Shown here piece by piece: positions 9,432-20,648 of a stretch of 64,000 nucleotides of DNA (position 1 is the first letter of the stretch; each line of letters starts with the position of its first letter). This DNA comes from Armigeres subalbatus (Eukaryota > Arthropoda > Insecta > Diptera > Culicidae): assembly GCF_024139115.2 (NCBI RefSeq), contig NC_085140.1, forward strand, positions 424,289,781 to 424,353,780, read 5' to 3'. The notes beneath the pieces are model-generated. The model had not been told where the DNA came from, ran no database searches, and saw only the letters and a program-made list of their open reading frames with translations. The position numbers were made by a program, and so were the translations under genes.

Positions 9432-10536
9432 GTAATTATTCTGATTTTTTTATTATTTAAAACCATTCCGCGGTTAATTCATAATTATTAGGTACTGATA
9501 TCCCTGAGCTATTATATGTATTATTCAATCATATTTTATCAATAGAAAATTATTCAAGCTTTTTTCCTTTAACAATAACAAGTGCAAAACCTCTCGTGGC
9601 ACATGTGGGAGATCGTAAAGTTCTCAGATAATAATTGGTCCCGAATTTGTACTGTTGTGAATTGGAAGTCAGTACCATCTGTATATGGCATCCATATACA
9701 GATAAGACTGACTTGCGATTCACGAAAGTAATTTTTTTTCTATTTCGTTTATTTGATAGGCTCAGATGTCGTAGGAACAACTCAATGTAGCCAGAAACTT
9801 TATGAAAAATATTACAAATATGATCAGTAATTCCTTTTCCATGTTTTTTTCCTTCGCTGCAACATCCACTGGTCCTCAGTTCCTGTATCTTCTGCTTCTT
9901 TACATTCACTCGGCGGGTGGTTTGCACACGATGCAGTACATCGCCACCGCTTTCACTTGCTTGTTTTCTAACACGTTGTCTATCGTTCTATCCATTTCGC
10001 GTTCGGGCGCTTTCTCGGATTCATATTCGTTGTTGTCCGAAGAAACTTCCACTACTACAGCAGCGTATGAAGCACTGTCACGGATTTCCTTTCTGCTGCA
10101 TCTCGGTGTTCTGGCGTTGTTTTCGGGGTTTCCATTTGGGACATAAGTTCATCCGGTGTCCGTCACCTGTGTTCACGTCGAAGCAGAACTCAGTCGGAAA
10201 CTTTTCGCGTACAACATTCTTGCCTTTACCCAGTCTTGCAAAATGTCGTGACCATCACCAGATGATCAGATATGAAAACAAAAACCACCACGCTTTTAAA
10301 CGATGTTCTTTACTGACAATCACTGCAAGCGCATCGTGACATGTAGAAGCTGACACGTGAGTACCTTCGGTAAGCGTGACACTCAGATTGACAACCACAA
10401 GCTGAGAGCCATAAAGAGCATCAGGTCGGTCAGCTGTCAAAAGTGCAGGTGAGCACCGTTATTGATTGATTTTGTTGTCGTTTGATTGGACTGACGTCGT
10501 TTTTAATTGATAAATTGGATAAATCAATAGTTAAAT
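9432..10536 (+). other. kis intron, left part; possible coding relic on the minus strand
   Basis: Start of an 8.7-kb intron. Around 9880-10260 the minus strand has long open but interrupted frames with no family I can name; they may be the relic of a transposon protein. A TATTTGATAGGCTCAGATG block near 9747 recurs near 12890 and looks like a dispersed repeat. Confidence 0.35.
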
Positions 10537-10668
10537 TAAGGGTTCATTCACAAATTACATAACGCTAAAATGGACATGGGGGCAGAAAGCCCCACTCCCC
10601 CTCGCGTAACGTATTGTGTATGGGAGTGTTCTGAAATTTGTATGGGCCGTATTTGTGAATGGCTCTAA
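10537..10668. mobile_element. MITE with 3-bp TAA duplication (126 bp)
   Basis: TAA at 10537-10539 and 10666-10668 flanks a unit that begins GGGTTCATTCACAAAT and ends ATTTGTGAATGGCTC, an imperfect terminal inverted repeat. The interior contains GGGGCAGAAAGCCCC. A 3-bp TNA duplication suggests a PIF/Harbinger-type origin. The unit abuts the foldback element to its right. Confidence 0.7.
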
Positions 10669-10670
10669 CT

Positions 10671-11528
10671 AAGTTTTTACCAATTTGATCCAGACTATCT
10701 TTTGAAAAGGCCAAATTTTTTATTGATTTTTCAAATGGATACAATTAAAAACGACGCATCCTACAAAAATGTTATATGGGTGACTATCGCAAAAATCAGT
10801 CAAAGTTTCTAATAAAGATATCGGAAACAATTCAAATTGAGCCCTACACTGAAAAAAATCAGTTTCAACAGTTTCAAAAATTAAAACTCGATTTGCGAAA
10901 AACGCTTTTTGATTTGTATGAAATTGTGTCTCAAGATAGGTGATTATGTTCCCTACCAACCGTCCATACATCGCAAGCTGGGCACTTTGAAGGAAAAAAG
11001 TTTTCTAACAAAAACTTCTTGTCGAAATTATTTTCAGTGTATTTTTATCCGTTGCGATTAGTTACGACCTAAATATTGTACTCTGCTTGACTGTACAGGA
11101 ATATTTAAATATATGTATGTATATGTTAAATCCACTGGCACTCCTTGACACTGAGAAAAAAATCAATTCCGACAAGAAAAATTTTTTGTTAGAAAAACTT
11201 GTTTCCTTAAAAGTGTCAAGCTTGCGATGTATGGACGGTTGGTAGGAACATAATCACCTATCTTGAGACACAATTTCATACAAATCAAAAAGCGTTTTTT
11301 CGCAAATCGAGTTTTAATTTTGAAACTGTTGAAACTGATTTTTTCAGTGTAGGGCTCAATTTGAATTGTTTCCGATATCTTTATCAGAAACTTTGACTGA
11401 TTTTGCGATAGTCACCCATACAACATTTTTTGTAGGATGCGTCGTTTTTAATTGTATCCATTTGAAAAAATCAATAAAAAAATTTGGCCTTTTTCAAAAG
11501 ATAGTCTGGATCAAATTTGGAAAAACTA
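10671..11528. mobile_element. Large foldback element (arms about 370 bp)
   Basis: The left arm (about 10671-11041) and right arm (about 11150-11528) are long inverse copies. For example, CCGTCCATACATCGCAAGCT at 10962 corresponds to the inverse AGCTTGCGATGTATGGACGG-like block at 11219. The loop is about 110 bp. Both arms contain further CACTGAAAA/TTTTCAGTG steps. There is no transposase. Transcribed within the kis pre-mRNA, it would form a near-perfect long hairpin. Confidence 0.85.
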
Positions 11529-12045
11529 TGTATGTACTTTTCTTTTAATAGCACCTCTTAAAATATTGCACAAAAGTCAATATAAACAATAAGAACACTT
11601 AAATGTTCCAGAAAATTCTATTTTGGCTTCATGCATTTTTATCACAGCAAAAATCCATTAATTCCGCTAAGTGGATTATTCCATTGCTGTCGAGCGTTGA
11701 TTTCGAACCAAACACCGCATAGGTCAAGTGATCATCACGATAGTCAAGATGACATGGATATGACAACCACAACATCAGGAAAGTTTTCCTATCATTCATG
11801 CTGGTGATCACAGGCAGAAGAAGTGAAGACATGGTGAGTGACCAAGCGCTAGTTGCTAAAATGTCACTTTCATGGTGATCGTTACACCAAGCATGTGAGA
11901 TCCACATTGAGCATCACAATTGAGTACTTGACACATGACCTGGATTTTGTTATTGTCACGCTTTGCGTGACTTGTACGGTGACACTTTGCAGCACTGCTT
12001 TACCATACTTTCCCAGAACTACAGCAAGTTCACACGCGTACAAAC
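11529..12045. other. Intronic stretch, unassigned
   Basis: No recognisable coding block or terminal repeat. Short local inverted segments with GTGATCA/TGATCAC occur at 11720-11880. Confidence 0.4.
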
Positions 12046-12368
12046 TCACATACTGTATAAATTCCCCTTCATGGGACATTCATACAGCACCATCTTTTCA
12101 TTCTCATAATTTAAAAACAGATCCTCGGAGTTAGAAGTTAATGGATGCAGCACTGCTTCTTCCGTTTTAAACTTTATAAACACGGATTTCTCCTGCGCTA
12201 TGCGATAAACAGCCTCTACTTGACCGTAATCCATGTCCAACATTTTTACGAAATGAACAATTTCGCTTATGTTTGGCTTCTCAATGCCAGTCGGGAATCT
12301 GAACTCTATTGGGTTCTTTATCTCACACATCGCGACGGCAGAATCGACTTGATGGGAAATACAGTGAT
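12046..12368 (-). pseudogene. LINE ORF1 (gag-like) N-terminal fragment
   Basis: The minus strand has an open frame with EFRFPTGIEKPNISEIVHFV, AVYRIAQEKSVFIKFKTEEA and an ENEKMVLYECPMKGN end. This resembles the N-terminal half of the gag-like ORF1 proteins of insect LINEs, which precedes an RRM-like VRVFDLPPEIPD block. That later block is found separately at 15.1-15.75 kb, so the two may be halves of one family. Ends abruptly; not functional. Confidence 0.5.
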
Positions 12369-12600
12369 CGTTCGCTAATTGGGGCGGTTTGACAAGCGTC
12401 AATGTTGTTTACTTTTTGCATTGAACAAAAGAAAATTTTACGCGCCAGAAAATATCGATCCCGCCAAACACGGAAACAAAACGTCAATGCGTTTTTGAGA
12501 CCACATTTTGACGTTTAGCTGCTTTTTAATTGGATTTCGCCCCAATTAGCGAACCCCCAACTAAAAAGCACCCCAACTAGAAAAACCCAATTAGCGAACG
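12369..12600. repeat. MITE with GTTCGCTAATTGGG ends
   Basis: Starts CGTTCGCTAATTGGGGC and ends CCCAATTAGCGAACG, a 15-bp terminal inverted repeat. A second internal inverse copy, GCCCCAATTAGCGAAC, starts near 12540. About 232 bp, non-coding. It directly overlaps or abuts the end of the ORF1 fragment on its left. Confidence 0.7.
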
Positions 12601-12720
12601 TTCACGGGACATCCCGGGACAAAAAATCCCGGAATTTAGGGAAATTCGGGATTTCCCGATTCCCGGGATATTATTTTTGAAATCCCGAAAATCCCGGGAT
12701 ATCCGGGACAAAAAATACTG
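12601..12720. repeat. CCCGGGAT-type low-complexity repeat
   Basis: The motifs CCCGGGAT, ATCCCGGG, TCCCGAA and TTCGGGA recur every 10-20 bases between 12605 and 12712. A weaker set reappears at 13688-13742 (TCCTGGGATCCCGGATAT). The two may be the ends of one older insertion spanning about 12.6-13.74 kb. Confidence 0.55.
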
Positions 12721-13687
12721 TTTTATTTCCGGTTCGCAAACAGTGTAATTTTTCTTTTCACAAAAGTTATTTGTTTGGAACGCAAAACCCAACTTAGGTG
12801 ATAAACTCATATTTTTATACTATTATATTATATTATTTTATATTATATTTTTATACCTCCTATCAGACATATTTTTTTTTAAATTCATTTATTTGGTAGG
12901 CTCAGGTATGTATACAGAGCCAAGGTTCTTTGTGATGCACAATCGATATCATCTTATTATTAAATTAGTAAGAGAGGAACAGACATGAACATATCGGATA
13001 TTAATAGCACACCTTCAAAAAAATATTAGATTCCCCTATACCACTCAATGGAGGACTACTGACTGATACTTTTTCCAGCAGTTACAGCTCTCTATTAATT
13101 AAACGACAAGTATCTACAGTACAAGATCAGCTACATTTATTTGGCGCCTGCTTCCTACCCATCTCCCATCTACAGCGAGGTTGTGTACACTTGCTGATAT
13201 TCGCCTTGCTAATCTCCTCGCGCCGCCCAACATTGAGTCAGTCTTCCTGAGCTTCTTGCCTCCAAAACAATTCTTGATCCAATTCATGTCCTTCCAATCG
13301 ACGTTCGAACAACAAACTTTCCAACACATGCGCAAGTACAAGTGGTGCTTGCGATGCTCTGCCTAATTTTTTTGGTGTATCGCTTCGATCAAAATCAACT
13401 CTGGTCAACAGGCTGCAATCAATTTGTCCAATTTTAGGCTTCTGTCAAAATCGTACACCAACTTTAATCGCGTAATCTATTAATCCCATTATCGTTTAAT
13501 TATCGAGTTAATTTACGTTAAATTATCGAACTCCGATAATAATTATATCTTTATCGCAGAAGGCGATTACGTTGAGTACAATTAACTTTTGAAATCTGTA
13601 TTATCTGGCCTTTCTAAAATATGAACTTTACCCCTGAACATTGAATAAAATCGTTTTTAAATCTAAAAATAAGTTTTCTAAGGAAAC
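12721..13687. other. Intronic stretch between CCCGGGAT blocks
   Basis: AT-rich. Small open frames on both strands at 13114-13366 show no family resemblance. ATTATCG/CGATAAT palindromic motifs cluster at 13480-13560. Confidence 0.35.
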
Positions 13688-13874
13688 ATCGAAAATCCTG
13701 GGATCCCGGATATACGTACTAAATCATCCTGAATCCCGGGACAACGAAAATGGCTGGAAATGGAAACTCTATGTACAATGTACTGTTAAACAACAGACAG
13801 CTACCGCGTGGTTCGTAACGAACAAATAACCTGTTGCTCTGTCGACAGCCGAAAGCAAACTGACACGTAAGTAC

Positions 13875-13954
13875 ATAAATCTGTGATAAAGGATGGAGAG
13901 TGTTGCTTAGTGTTTCTTATAAATCTGTGATAAAGGATGGAGAGTGTTGCTTAG
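13875..13954. repeat. 36-bp exact tandem duplication
   Basis: The 36-base unit starting ATAAATCTGTGATAAAGG occurs at 13875-13910 and again at 13919-13954, separated by 8 bases. The copies are identical, so the duplication is recent. Confidence 0.85.
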
Positions 13955-14410
13955 GGTGGCAATGGAATGTAGGTATGGGAATAATTTGACCATGGAATTT
14001 CAACAACGAGTAGGGGGGGTGGTTACAGGAAAAACTAATTTTTATTTTTGATGTCAAATGTCTGAAACGTCAAGATCTGGTGTCATCTAAAAAAAAAATT
14101 GAAGATGATTGACTATTTGGGACTTTTTTATGCCAAATGTATTAGAAATGCTTAGAAATTTCCCCATGGAAAATTTTCGTGTTTCAAAAAAGTCAAACTT
14201 TGACCGCTTTAATCAAACACTTAACGAAGTCCGCTTGAGCTGGAATTTTTTTCGAGGAGAGCACACCCCGTTTTTGAAATTTGAAAAGTCGGTTTTCATT
14301 GGCACCCTTGTGTTGCTCCTCTTATACAATGGTCTTGACTTGTACCACCAACCATTTTTCGTGGAATGTCATCACTTGTCGGTGAGTTAAAACTATCCCA
14401 TTATTGTATC
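13955..14410. other. Intronic stretch, unassigned
   Basis: Contains a 93-codon open frame at 14109-14390 without family resemblance. No repeat ends recognised. The end (TTTTTCGTGGAATGTCATC near 14355) resembles the outer flank of the PLE-tail units (GGAATGT, TTCCACTAAAAA). Confidence 0.35.
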
Positions 14411-14461
14411 TTAACAGATACGTATTTTGACTTAAACAGTAGTAAGGTCGTCTTCAGTGTC
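14411..14461 (-). ncRNA. Hammerhead-like motif, minus strand (second divergent pair)
   Basis: Minus strand: CTGAAGA (plus 14451-14457), an imperfect helix II, then CAAA where GAAA is expected, and ATACGTAT (plus 14418-14425). Helix I GACA/TGTT pairs with one GU. The G12 substitution should abolish cleavage, so this is a decayed copy. Confidence 0.45.
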
Positions 14462-14475
14462 TCGTATACTTGACT

Positions 14476-14522
14476 CGCCACTGATGAAAACCTTAATGTG
14501 GAGGTATAAATACGTATCTGTA
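14476..14522 (+). ncRNA. Hammerhead-like motif, plus strand (second divergent pair)
   Basis: CTGATGA at 14481-14487 is a perfect core match (here without the A variant). Helix II is short, TAAA stands where GAAA is expected, and ATACGTAT (14510-14517) is followed by C14518. Decayed like its partner. The arrangement matches the pair at 2.44-2.56 kb: divergent, 20-40 bases apart. Confidence 0.4.
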
Positions 14523-14523
14523 A

Positions 14524-14673
14524 TACTAAGGACACACCTGTGGTACTTTTACCATGGTACAAGAGGACAAGAAAATTATTCCAAGACTATCTTTGATAAA
14601 GACAATAATCAGTACGGAACTCATTTCAAGATTCTTGTACCATGGTACTTGTACCACCAGTGTGTCATTAGTA
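14524..14673. mobile_element. TA-flanked MITE (146 bp)
   Basis: TA at 14524-14525 and 14672-14673 flanks a unit starting CTAAGGACACACCTGTGGTA and ending TACCACCAGTGTGTCATTAG. Long inner inverse blocks include ACCATGGTAC. The TA duplication suggests a Tc1/mariner-type origin. It lies two bases past the hammerhead-like pair. Confidence 0.75.
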
Positions 14674-15096
14674 TAAAGTTACAGGGACCTAACGAAAGCC
14701 AGAAACACGGAAGGCAAAATCACAAAATACACAAGTAATAAAATTCGGAAACTGTAAAGGTGAAATTTGATAAGGTAGAATTACAGGATTTTTTATTTTT
14801 AAGCAGGCGTCTTTTTGAAGTAAGGGAGTATATAATTTTTAATTCTTTGAAGACTGACATCTCTGGGCATAGATAATAGAGGTGGAGTGGAAACCATACT
14901 GGCAGCTAATTCAATATGGTGTAAACTGCCGTGAATCGCATATCTGTCCCATGTTTGCTGGGGTTCCTATTCATACAGAAGAATGACTTGTAGTAGTGCG
15001 TCGCTTCTGACGCGGCCTTTTTTAACTAATTTATTTAAGGCTCATTTGTTTTATACAAAACTCGACTCGAATAAGCTTATTGAATGACAAAGTTAT
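14674..15096. other. Intronic stretch with dispersed ATGGGAC block
   Basis: Contains CTGTCCCATGTTTGCTGGGG (about 14945), inverse to the block at 3.17 kb. Otherwise unassigned. Confidence 0.4.
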
Positions 15097-15740
15097 CTAT
15101 ATAGCATTTTTTTCGCGCCTTTTTCGAGCCGCATACTTTTCTTGTTCTAGCAGATCCTCTTCTTTCTTCTTGCGCAACATTATTTCTTTTTTCCCTGAAT
15201 AAATCAGAATGCCTTTGTGTTCATACCTCAGCTTGTCAGTTTTATTTTTGAGTACGATTTTCGATGGATCCTGTTCTTCTCCTGTTTCCGTAGATTGCTG
15301 CATTTCCTCGTCCAAAACTTCGATTGTTTCCTCCTCGATAACTTTTTCGACACATTCTTTATTTTCCTGGATTCCACTTACTACTCCAGCATAGGTGGTT
15401 GACGATCTCTTGGGCTCCTCATGATTCCGTTCACTTCGTAGAGGACATGCATCTTTTCGATGCCCTTTTTTTCGGCACTCGAAGCACTTGTTCTTCAAGT
15501 CCTTGTGGAAAATTCTGCCTCTATGATTTGCGATTTCCAGCGACGGCGGTATTTCATGTTTCACATCTATGAAGAGGCCCCATACACCTTTGTACAAATG
15601 ATCGAGGCCCAAATCCACTGGAAACTTTCCGCGAACTGAATACTCCACTATTGGCGGAGTAACAAAGATACATCTTCATCCGGTATTTCTGGTGGAAGGT
15701 CAAACACTCGAACATATCGAATGTTGCTGCCCGCAACAAT
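15097..15740 (-). pseudogene. LINE ORF1 (gag-like) C-terminal part with CCHC knuckle
   Basis: The upstream part (15650-15740) reads VRVFDLPPEIPDEDVSLLLR, an RRM-like strand, then meets a stop. A 183-residue frame follows with KGVWGLFIDVKHEIPPSLEI, a zinc knuckle CFECRKKGHRKDACP and a charged Lys/Glu-rich tail. Such ORF1 proteins coat LINE RNA in the RNP. A nonsense change near 15648 splits the frame, and no RT follows downstream on the minus strand, so it is a dead 5' fragment. Confidence 0.7.
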
Positions 15741-15784
15741 CATCCGAACTTCCACACATGATTCTTCCTTAGTGCATCCTGCAT

Positions 15785-15910
15785 GGGTTCCGAAGGCGGG
15801 CCCTGTCGCGCTAGGTTCCGCCCACAAGCATGTACTTTGTCTTCGAGGCAGTCACCACCGTCCAACTTTTGTTGCCTCATGTTTCAGGCGGGTGTTCAGC
15901 TCTGCCGGCG
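15785..15910 (-). pseudogene. RTE LINE scrap (RT palm region)
   Basis: The plus-strand text GGCGGGCCCTGTCGCGCT...CACAAGCATGTACTTTGTCTT is nearly the same as 42765-42890. On the minus strand that region encodes the KTKYMLVSGTERDRARLRSS block of the RTE reverse transcriptase. About 125 bp remain. Confidence 0.75.
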
Positions 15911-16032
15911 GGTTTCAATCGAGCGGGAGTTTTTTTATTCTGCTGTATAGAATCCACACAGAATAGTCGGGACACATGGTGGGGGTAATAAGGCTCACAG
16001 GTGTAACGAATAACAATTTAAAACATAGACTT

Positions 16033-16542
16033 TACCCGAGCAAAGTTTGAAATCAAATTGAAATCAAAATTTGCTGTTATGATGTCAATTATTTGATTAC
16101 TTCAGTTGATCTCGTTTTGTATGGATTAACGGTTAACACAGCAGAAATGAGAGCATATTTTTACACTGTGAAATCATACTGAAAACACATTTTGCTATCA
16201 ATGAAATCAACATGATTACTAAATTTGATATCATGAGATTTTTAATTTGATAACAAAATGAGTATTCAATTAGATTATTTTTATGAGCATTCATAACAAC
16301 AACAGCATATTTTGTTTGCAGATTGCTTTTAATCTTCGTAAAACACATTTTAGATAATCGACAGCATAATTTGATGTAAAGCTGCTATCATTATGGTAAC
16401 TGAGGAATGCATATTGAAAACATGTTTCGATATCAATTTGTATTAACTAACAATTGATATCAAATTTTGTTTTCAATATAATTTCAACAGCAGAGCTTAA
16501 TATCAATTTGCTCTCACTTTGTTAACCGACTTTGCTCGGGTA
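16033..16542. mobile_element. TA-flanked MITE (506 bp)
   Basis: TA at 16033-16034 and 16541-16542 flanks CCCGAGCAAAGT...ACTTTGCTCGGG, perfect 12-bp ends. The interior is AT-rich, with many TGATATCA, ATCAAATT and TTTTGATATCAA motifs in both orientations. No coding capacity. Tc1/mariner-type origin inferred from the TA duplication. Confidence 0.8.
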
Positions 16543-16924
16543 TTTACACCAAAATACTACAAGACGCGACCCGTTTACGGCAAGGCGGTTACAAAGCTTA
16601 TATGAAAAACGAATTACAATTGCCTGCTTTTGTGCATCAGGCGAAGGCAGATTCAACTGCCGTCGGTGAGAGAGCAGTGTGAAGAGAGGATGCTGTATTC
16701 AGTGGTTCTCAACAATTACCACTATTGTTGTCGTTGCCAGTCCATCTCATCGTGAGTCCATATTGTGTCCCTTTGTCCATGTCGTGCATCCAATGATCAT
16801 TGCATTGTTCGGTTGACATTTTATCCGGGAACGCGTCTCCCAATACGCTGCGCACCCGGCGACTGACAAGGGTTTGGAGGAGAGGCTGGGAACCATGACC
16901 ATTCCGCTTGTAAGGCGAACGTGT
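16543..16924. other. Intronic stretch, unassigned
   Basis: No feature recognised apart from short open frames without family resemblance. Confidence 0.4.
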
Positions 16925-17945
16925 ACCCATCTACGCTACAGACCACCACCCCCAACCCATTAACGAGTTGAAGTGTTCGCCCGAAATCTTAACACAGTTT
17001 TGTACACCATTCACCGTTACTTTTATCAGTAAAGGACATAAGTAGTCTGTTGATGTAGGCCTTAAATAAATAAATAAAAAGGTCTGGTCTGTTTTCGAGC
17101 GACCGTCGACGAAGCTGGCTTGATATCTTCAAACGAACTCATTCACTGCGGCATTTAGGATGGTGATTGTTCAAAAGTTCTCACACTCACACACCTTTCT
17201 TATAGATGGGGCAAATGAACGCGTTCTTCCATTTTCCGGTAGCTGTTCTGTTTTCTAGATTTAGTTGGTGCAGAAAAGTGGTCAGCATTTCCGCACCCAT
17301 CTTGAGTTCAACTCCAATACCATCCTTCATGGCCTTTGCCATCCAATAGCATTCTTCATTTCTTTCAAGGTGGAGGCTGGTTAGATTCGTTAGATCGTTC
17401 GCTAAACTGACGTAGTCGTTTCTTCCGCTGACCCTCATTGCCTGTACTCCCAGCGCCTTTTAAATGCCCCTGGAAGTGTTGATTCCGCCTTTCGATTACC
17501 ACACGTTCGTCCGTCAAGATGCGGGTCTACACTGTTGCCGTTTCCATCCATAGCGTTCCAAACTTTGCCTTCTCCTCCTAAATCTGTCTGCTCTCTTCGT
17601 CGAATCAATTGTTCCATCGACCTTGTCTCACATAGCCGACGCTGTTCTCCGCTGCGTCGTTGATGGCAGCACTGCAGCAGCTCTCAAGAGGATCCTTATT
17701 GAGCTTACCTTCTTATGGCAACGCTACTTCGAGATGCTGTGCCTATGCTTAAGTTGCTTAAGTCTCTCTAGGTCATACCGAGTCGGCCATCGGTACCGAA
17801 CATTGTTGATGACCGATAGTTTTGGGCGCAGTTTTACCATCAGCAGATTCTGTTTAGAGTCGATGTTAGCGCTACGATAGATCCTGATGTCAATAATGTC
17901 GGAGAAGTGTAATCAGAATGTAATCGATTAATGATTCTGTCTGTA
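16925..17945 (-). pseudogene. RTE LINE fragment, rearranged
   Basis: Three stretches match the RTE copies of this window. 16965-17025 corresponds to the RT region near 43060-43120 (GTGTTCGCCCGAAATCTTAA). 17187-17640 corresponds to the EN-RT linker, with a minus-strand frame containing TGKWKNAFICPIYKKGV. 17835-17945 corresponds to the endonuclease end (compare 55490-55610). An AAATAAATAAATAAA tail-like run at 17066-17081 interrupts it. Heavily decayed. Confidence 0.65.
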
Positions 17946-18143
17946 GTGCTCCTAGGTGGTTTTATAATTTATATCGCAGTTTATTTTCAGCCGATTTTCA
18001 GCAAAATAATACTGATCGCGGAATGCGGAGTAGCAATCATTGATACAGTCAGTCTAAACTAAGCTAAGCAAAATAATACTGATCGCGGAATGGTATACAT
18101 GCCGTAAAACGAACCTCGTTAATTATTTTAATTTTTTTAACAG

Positions 18144-19366
18144 ATTCAAAGTTTACGCCAAGTTAGACAAAAAGTCGGACGAAAATTTGAGTGATTTCTA
18201 TAAGGTCTTCATTGCCATGTGCAAACGCCAGGCTGGTGTAAAGCTGAACGACGACGAAAAGGGTTTGGAGGGATTGGTGGATGATGTAACCGAGGATCAC
18301 GCCAAGTTGATTCTCGATCGGTTGGAACTGCTTTCGAAGGCCCGCGAGATCATCAAACACCCGAAACTGGAGGAGAACATAAAGCTGTGCGAGAATAATC
18401 TGGACACCCCTGACTGGTGGATTTCGGGCAAGCATGACCGAGAGCTGCTGCGGGCGGTGCTCAAGCATGGAATTTATCGCTCTGAACAGCTGATCCTAGC
18501 CGATCCGGAGTTTCCATTCTATGAGGCGGCTAAGAAATATTTACAAAATCTGGAAATTCAAATCCAACTGCAAAATCAACAGTTGATGAAAATGCAAGCT
18601 GCCAAGGCAGAAGCGGCTGAAAAGGCGGAACAGGCAATGAAACAGAAGGAATCAGACGAGACTAAAGATAAAGATGTGGAAAATACTGAAATCGAGCCGA
18701 AGGTAGAAGTGAAAATCGCGGAAGAACTCAAGAAGGAGACGGATGAAATCAAATCCGAAGCAAGTGACGGTCAAGACTTGAAAGAGGAGCTCAAAGTTGA
18801 GGATTCGGACGACAAGGACAAGAAAATGAAAGTGGAAGTTTCTTCGGAAGAACTATCTGATAATGCTTTAGAAGAAAAGAAAGATAAAGATGTAGTAAAA
18901 GATGAGGAATCGAAACCAGTTGTTAAGGAGGAGAATTCCATGGAAGTTGATACAGAGGACAAACCCAAGGATGATATTGCCGAGGAAAAGCACGATGAGA
19001 TCAAACAAGAACATGACGAGGACAAAAACAAGTCGGTAGATCTTTCCAAAATGGAAGAAAAATCGAGTGAGCCGTCGAAAATTGATGAACAGAATGCTTC
19101 AACTGAGGAAGGGGTATCCCCGTTGAAGAAAGTGGAAGGGCAGGAGCCTGAGAAAAAGCCTGAAGTAGGAAGAGAAACTTCACCAGATGTAATAATACTT
19201 GATGAACAGAAAGTTTCTGACGTAAAACCCAAAGTTATGAGCGAAGATGAAAAATGCTCCAAACAAGCGGCTGAACTAAAGGCTCGTTTCCCCGATTTAG
19301 AAGTTTTCCAACCATTAATGAAGTTGAAGCAGTTGGATAACAGTGTCTCGAAAGAAGACTTCAACA
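18144..19366 (+). CDS. kis: kismet exon f (KHGIYRSE block and acidic region)
   Basis: A 1,223-nt exon with acceptor TTAACAG and donor GTAAGT, in frame with 9431 and 19433. The first 140 codons are conserved: FKVYAKLDKKSDENLSDFYK, then a helical part, then DTPDWWISGKHDRELLRAVL followed by KHGIYRSEQ. This is the second CHD6-9 block with a WW-KHD-LL-KHG pattern and closes the SANT/SLIDE-like module. A Lys/Glu/Asp-rich disordered region of about 230 residues follows, with many alternating acidic and basic runs. The end (ELKARFPDLEVFQPLMKLKQ) is ordered again and reads into the next exon. Confidence 0.92.
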
Positions 19367-19432
19367 GTAAGTAATCTTCCTACGACGTCAAATACATGAT
19401 TGTTAGATTTTTATTTTTTCTTTCTTTTTCAG

Positions 19433-19978
19433 ACATGAGCAAATTTGCTAGCATGATCGATACGTCGATGATCGTGAAATGGTTCCGCGATTTCGCTTTG
19501 GAGCGTCGGGTCGGACACATCATCTACTGCATCGAGCACGGCGAGTGGCCCGTGGGCAAGTCCTACTCTGCCTACACCGGATGTCTGGGCATTGATCTGG
19601 ACATTCCGTTGCATGAGACGATCAAGCGTATCATCTCAGTGGACGCCGACACGCGACGTTCGACGTCCAGCACTCCGGACGTGATCACGATCACAACCGA
19701 TCACGCCGGTGCGAAACAGATCAGCCAAGCGGCCATGAATGCACAATCAGCTGCGGCGGCTGCCCTTTCGGCAGTTGGGCTGGGAGGCAGCGGACCGGGA
19801 GCGGTTGGTACACAAGGGTTAAGCCAAAGTCAAATGGCAGCTGCGGCTGCGGCCGCCGCTGCCGCTGCAAATGTTTCGCTCTCGTCAAGTAAGAAACAAC
19901 GCAAGAGACACATTGCTATTGATGTTGAAACAGAAAGGGCCAAATTGCATGCTTTGTTGAATAATACTCAGAGTCCAG
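19433..19978 (+). CDS. kis: kismet exon g (conserved WFRDFALERR block)
   Basis: A 546-nt exon after a 66-bp intron. It encodes MIVKWFRDFALERRVGHIIY followed by CIEHGEWPVGK and LDIPLHETIKRI, a well-conserved CHD6-9 segment. A poly-Ala and Ser run and a basic KKQRKRH nuclear-localisation-like cluster follow. Acceptor TTTTTCAG, donor GTAAAC, phase 1 at the end. Confidence 0.92.
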
Positions 19979-20359
19979 GTAAACATAATCAATTGGCTTA
20001 CATTTTATTTTCATTACATTTTTAGTTACGACCCTTTGATAGAAAACGGGATGTTTATTTTGCAAAAACAAATAAATAAAATTACCCTTTTGATCCACTT
20101 ACATAACAATTGACGTAACTTTTGAAGAAAAAACATTTACTTTAGTTAAAATAAATTCCTTCCTAACTTTTGCAATAACATCTCGTAGAATCTTTCAAAC
20201 CAAAATTCTCCAATTAGTCGCTTATTTTTTTTCTGTAAAACCAAAATTCAATTGATGTCGTAAAGTTCCCTATAGTTCATTTCGATGTTCCATCCACCGT
20301 TTACGTTCCGAAAGTGCAAATTTAATATTTTTTTTTATAAATTTTTCGAATCCTACCAG
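19979..20359 (+). other. kis intron (381 bp)
   Basis: GTAAAC donor, CCTACCAG acceptor. AT-rich, nothing else seen. Confidence 0.8.
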
Positions 20360-20582
20360 CACCCGGTAATAAATCACAGGCTCCATCGCTGCAATCAGCT
20401 GGCGCGCTGTCGTGGAACGAGGACGAAATCGTTGACGCCCGTCGAAATAGTTCCGGAGGTTCGGGAGGACTGCAACCGCCGCCTGCTCATCAGCATGGTC
20501 CTCGCAATCCGATCAGCTACTCGAAGCCCACGCTCATCCCAGGAACGTCCAGCACGTTGACACCGATCGATTTGTCGGCTGG
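20360..20582 (+). CDS. kis: kismet exon h (PIDLS motif)
   Basis: A 223-nt exon between CCTACCAG and GTTAGT. Mostly a Gly/Pro/Ser linker; it ends with STLTPIDLSAG. PIDLS (20563-20577) fits the PxDLS pattern bound by the corepressor CtBP. The exon joins the last exon in phase 2, with a 66-bp intron between. Confidence 0.85.
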
Positions 20583-20648
20583 GTTAGTTGAATATACATT
20601 TGGAAATACGATTCAGAATTAATCTAATTAACCTTCTCTCCATCACAG

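Noticed and set aside
9550..10440. Minus- and plus-strand frames in the kis intron as a nested gene
   Set aside because: No recognisable domain, and frames are broken by stops; at most a transposon relic.
13114..13366. Overlapping 61- and 75-codon frames on both strands
   Set aside because: No similarity; likely chance between the CCCGGGAT blocks.
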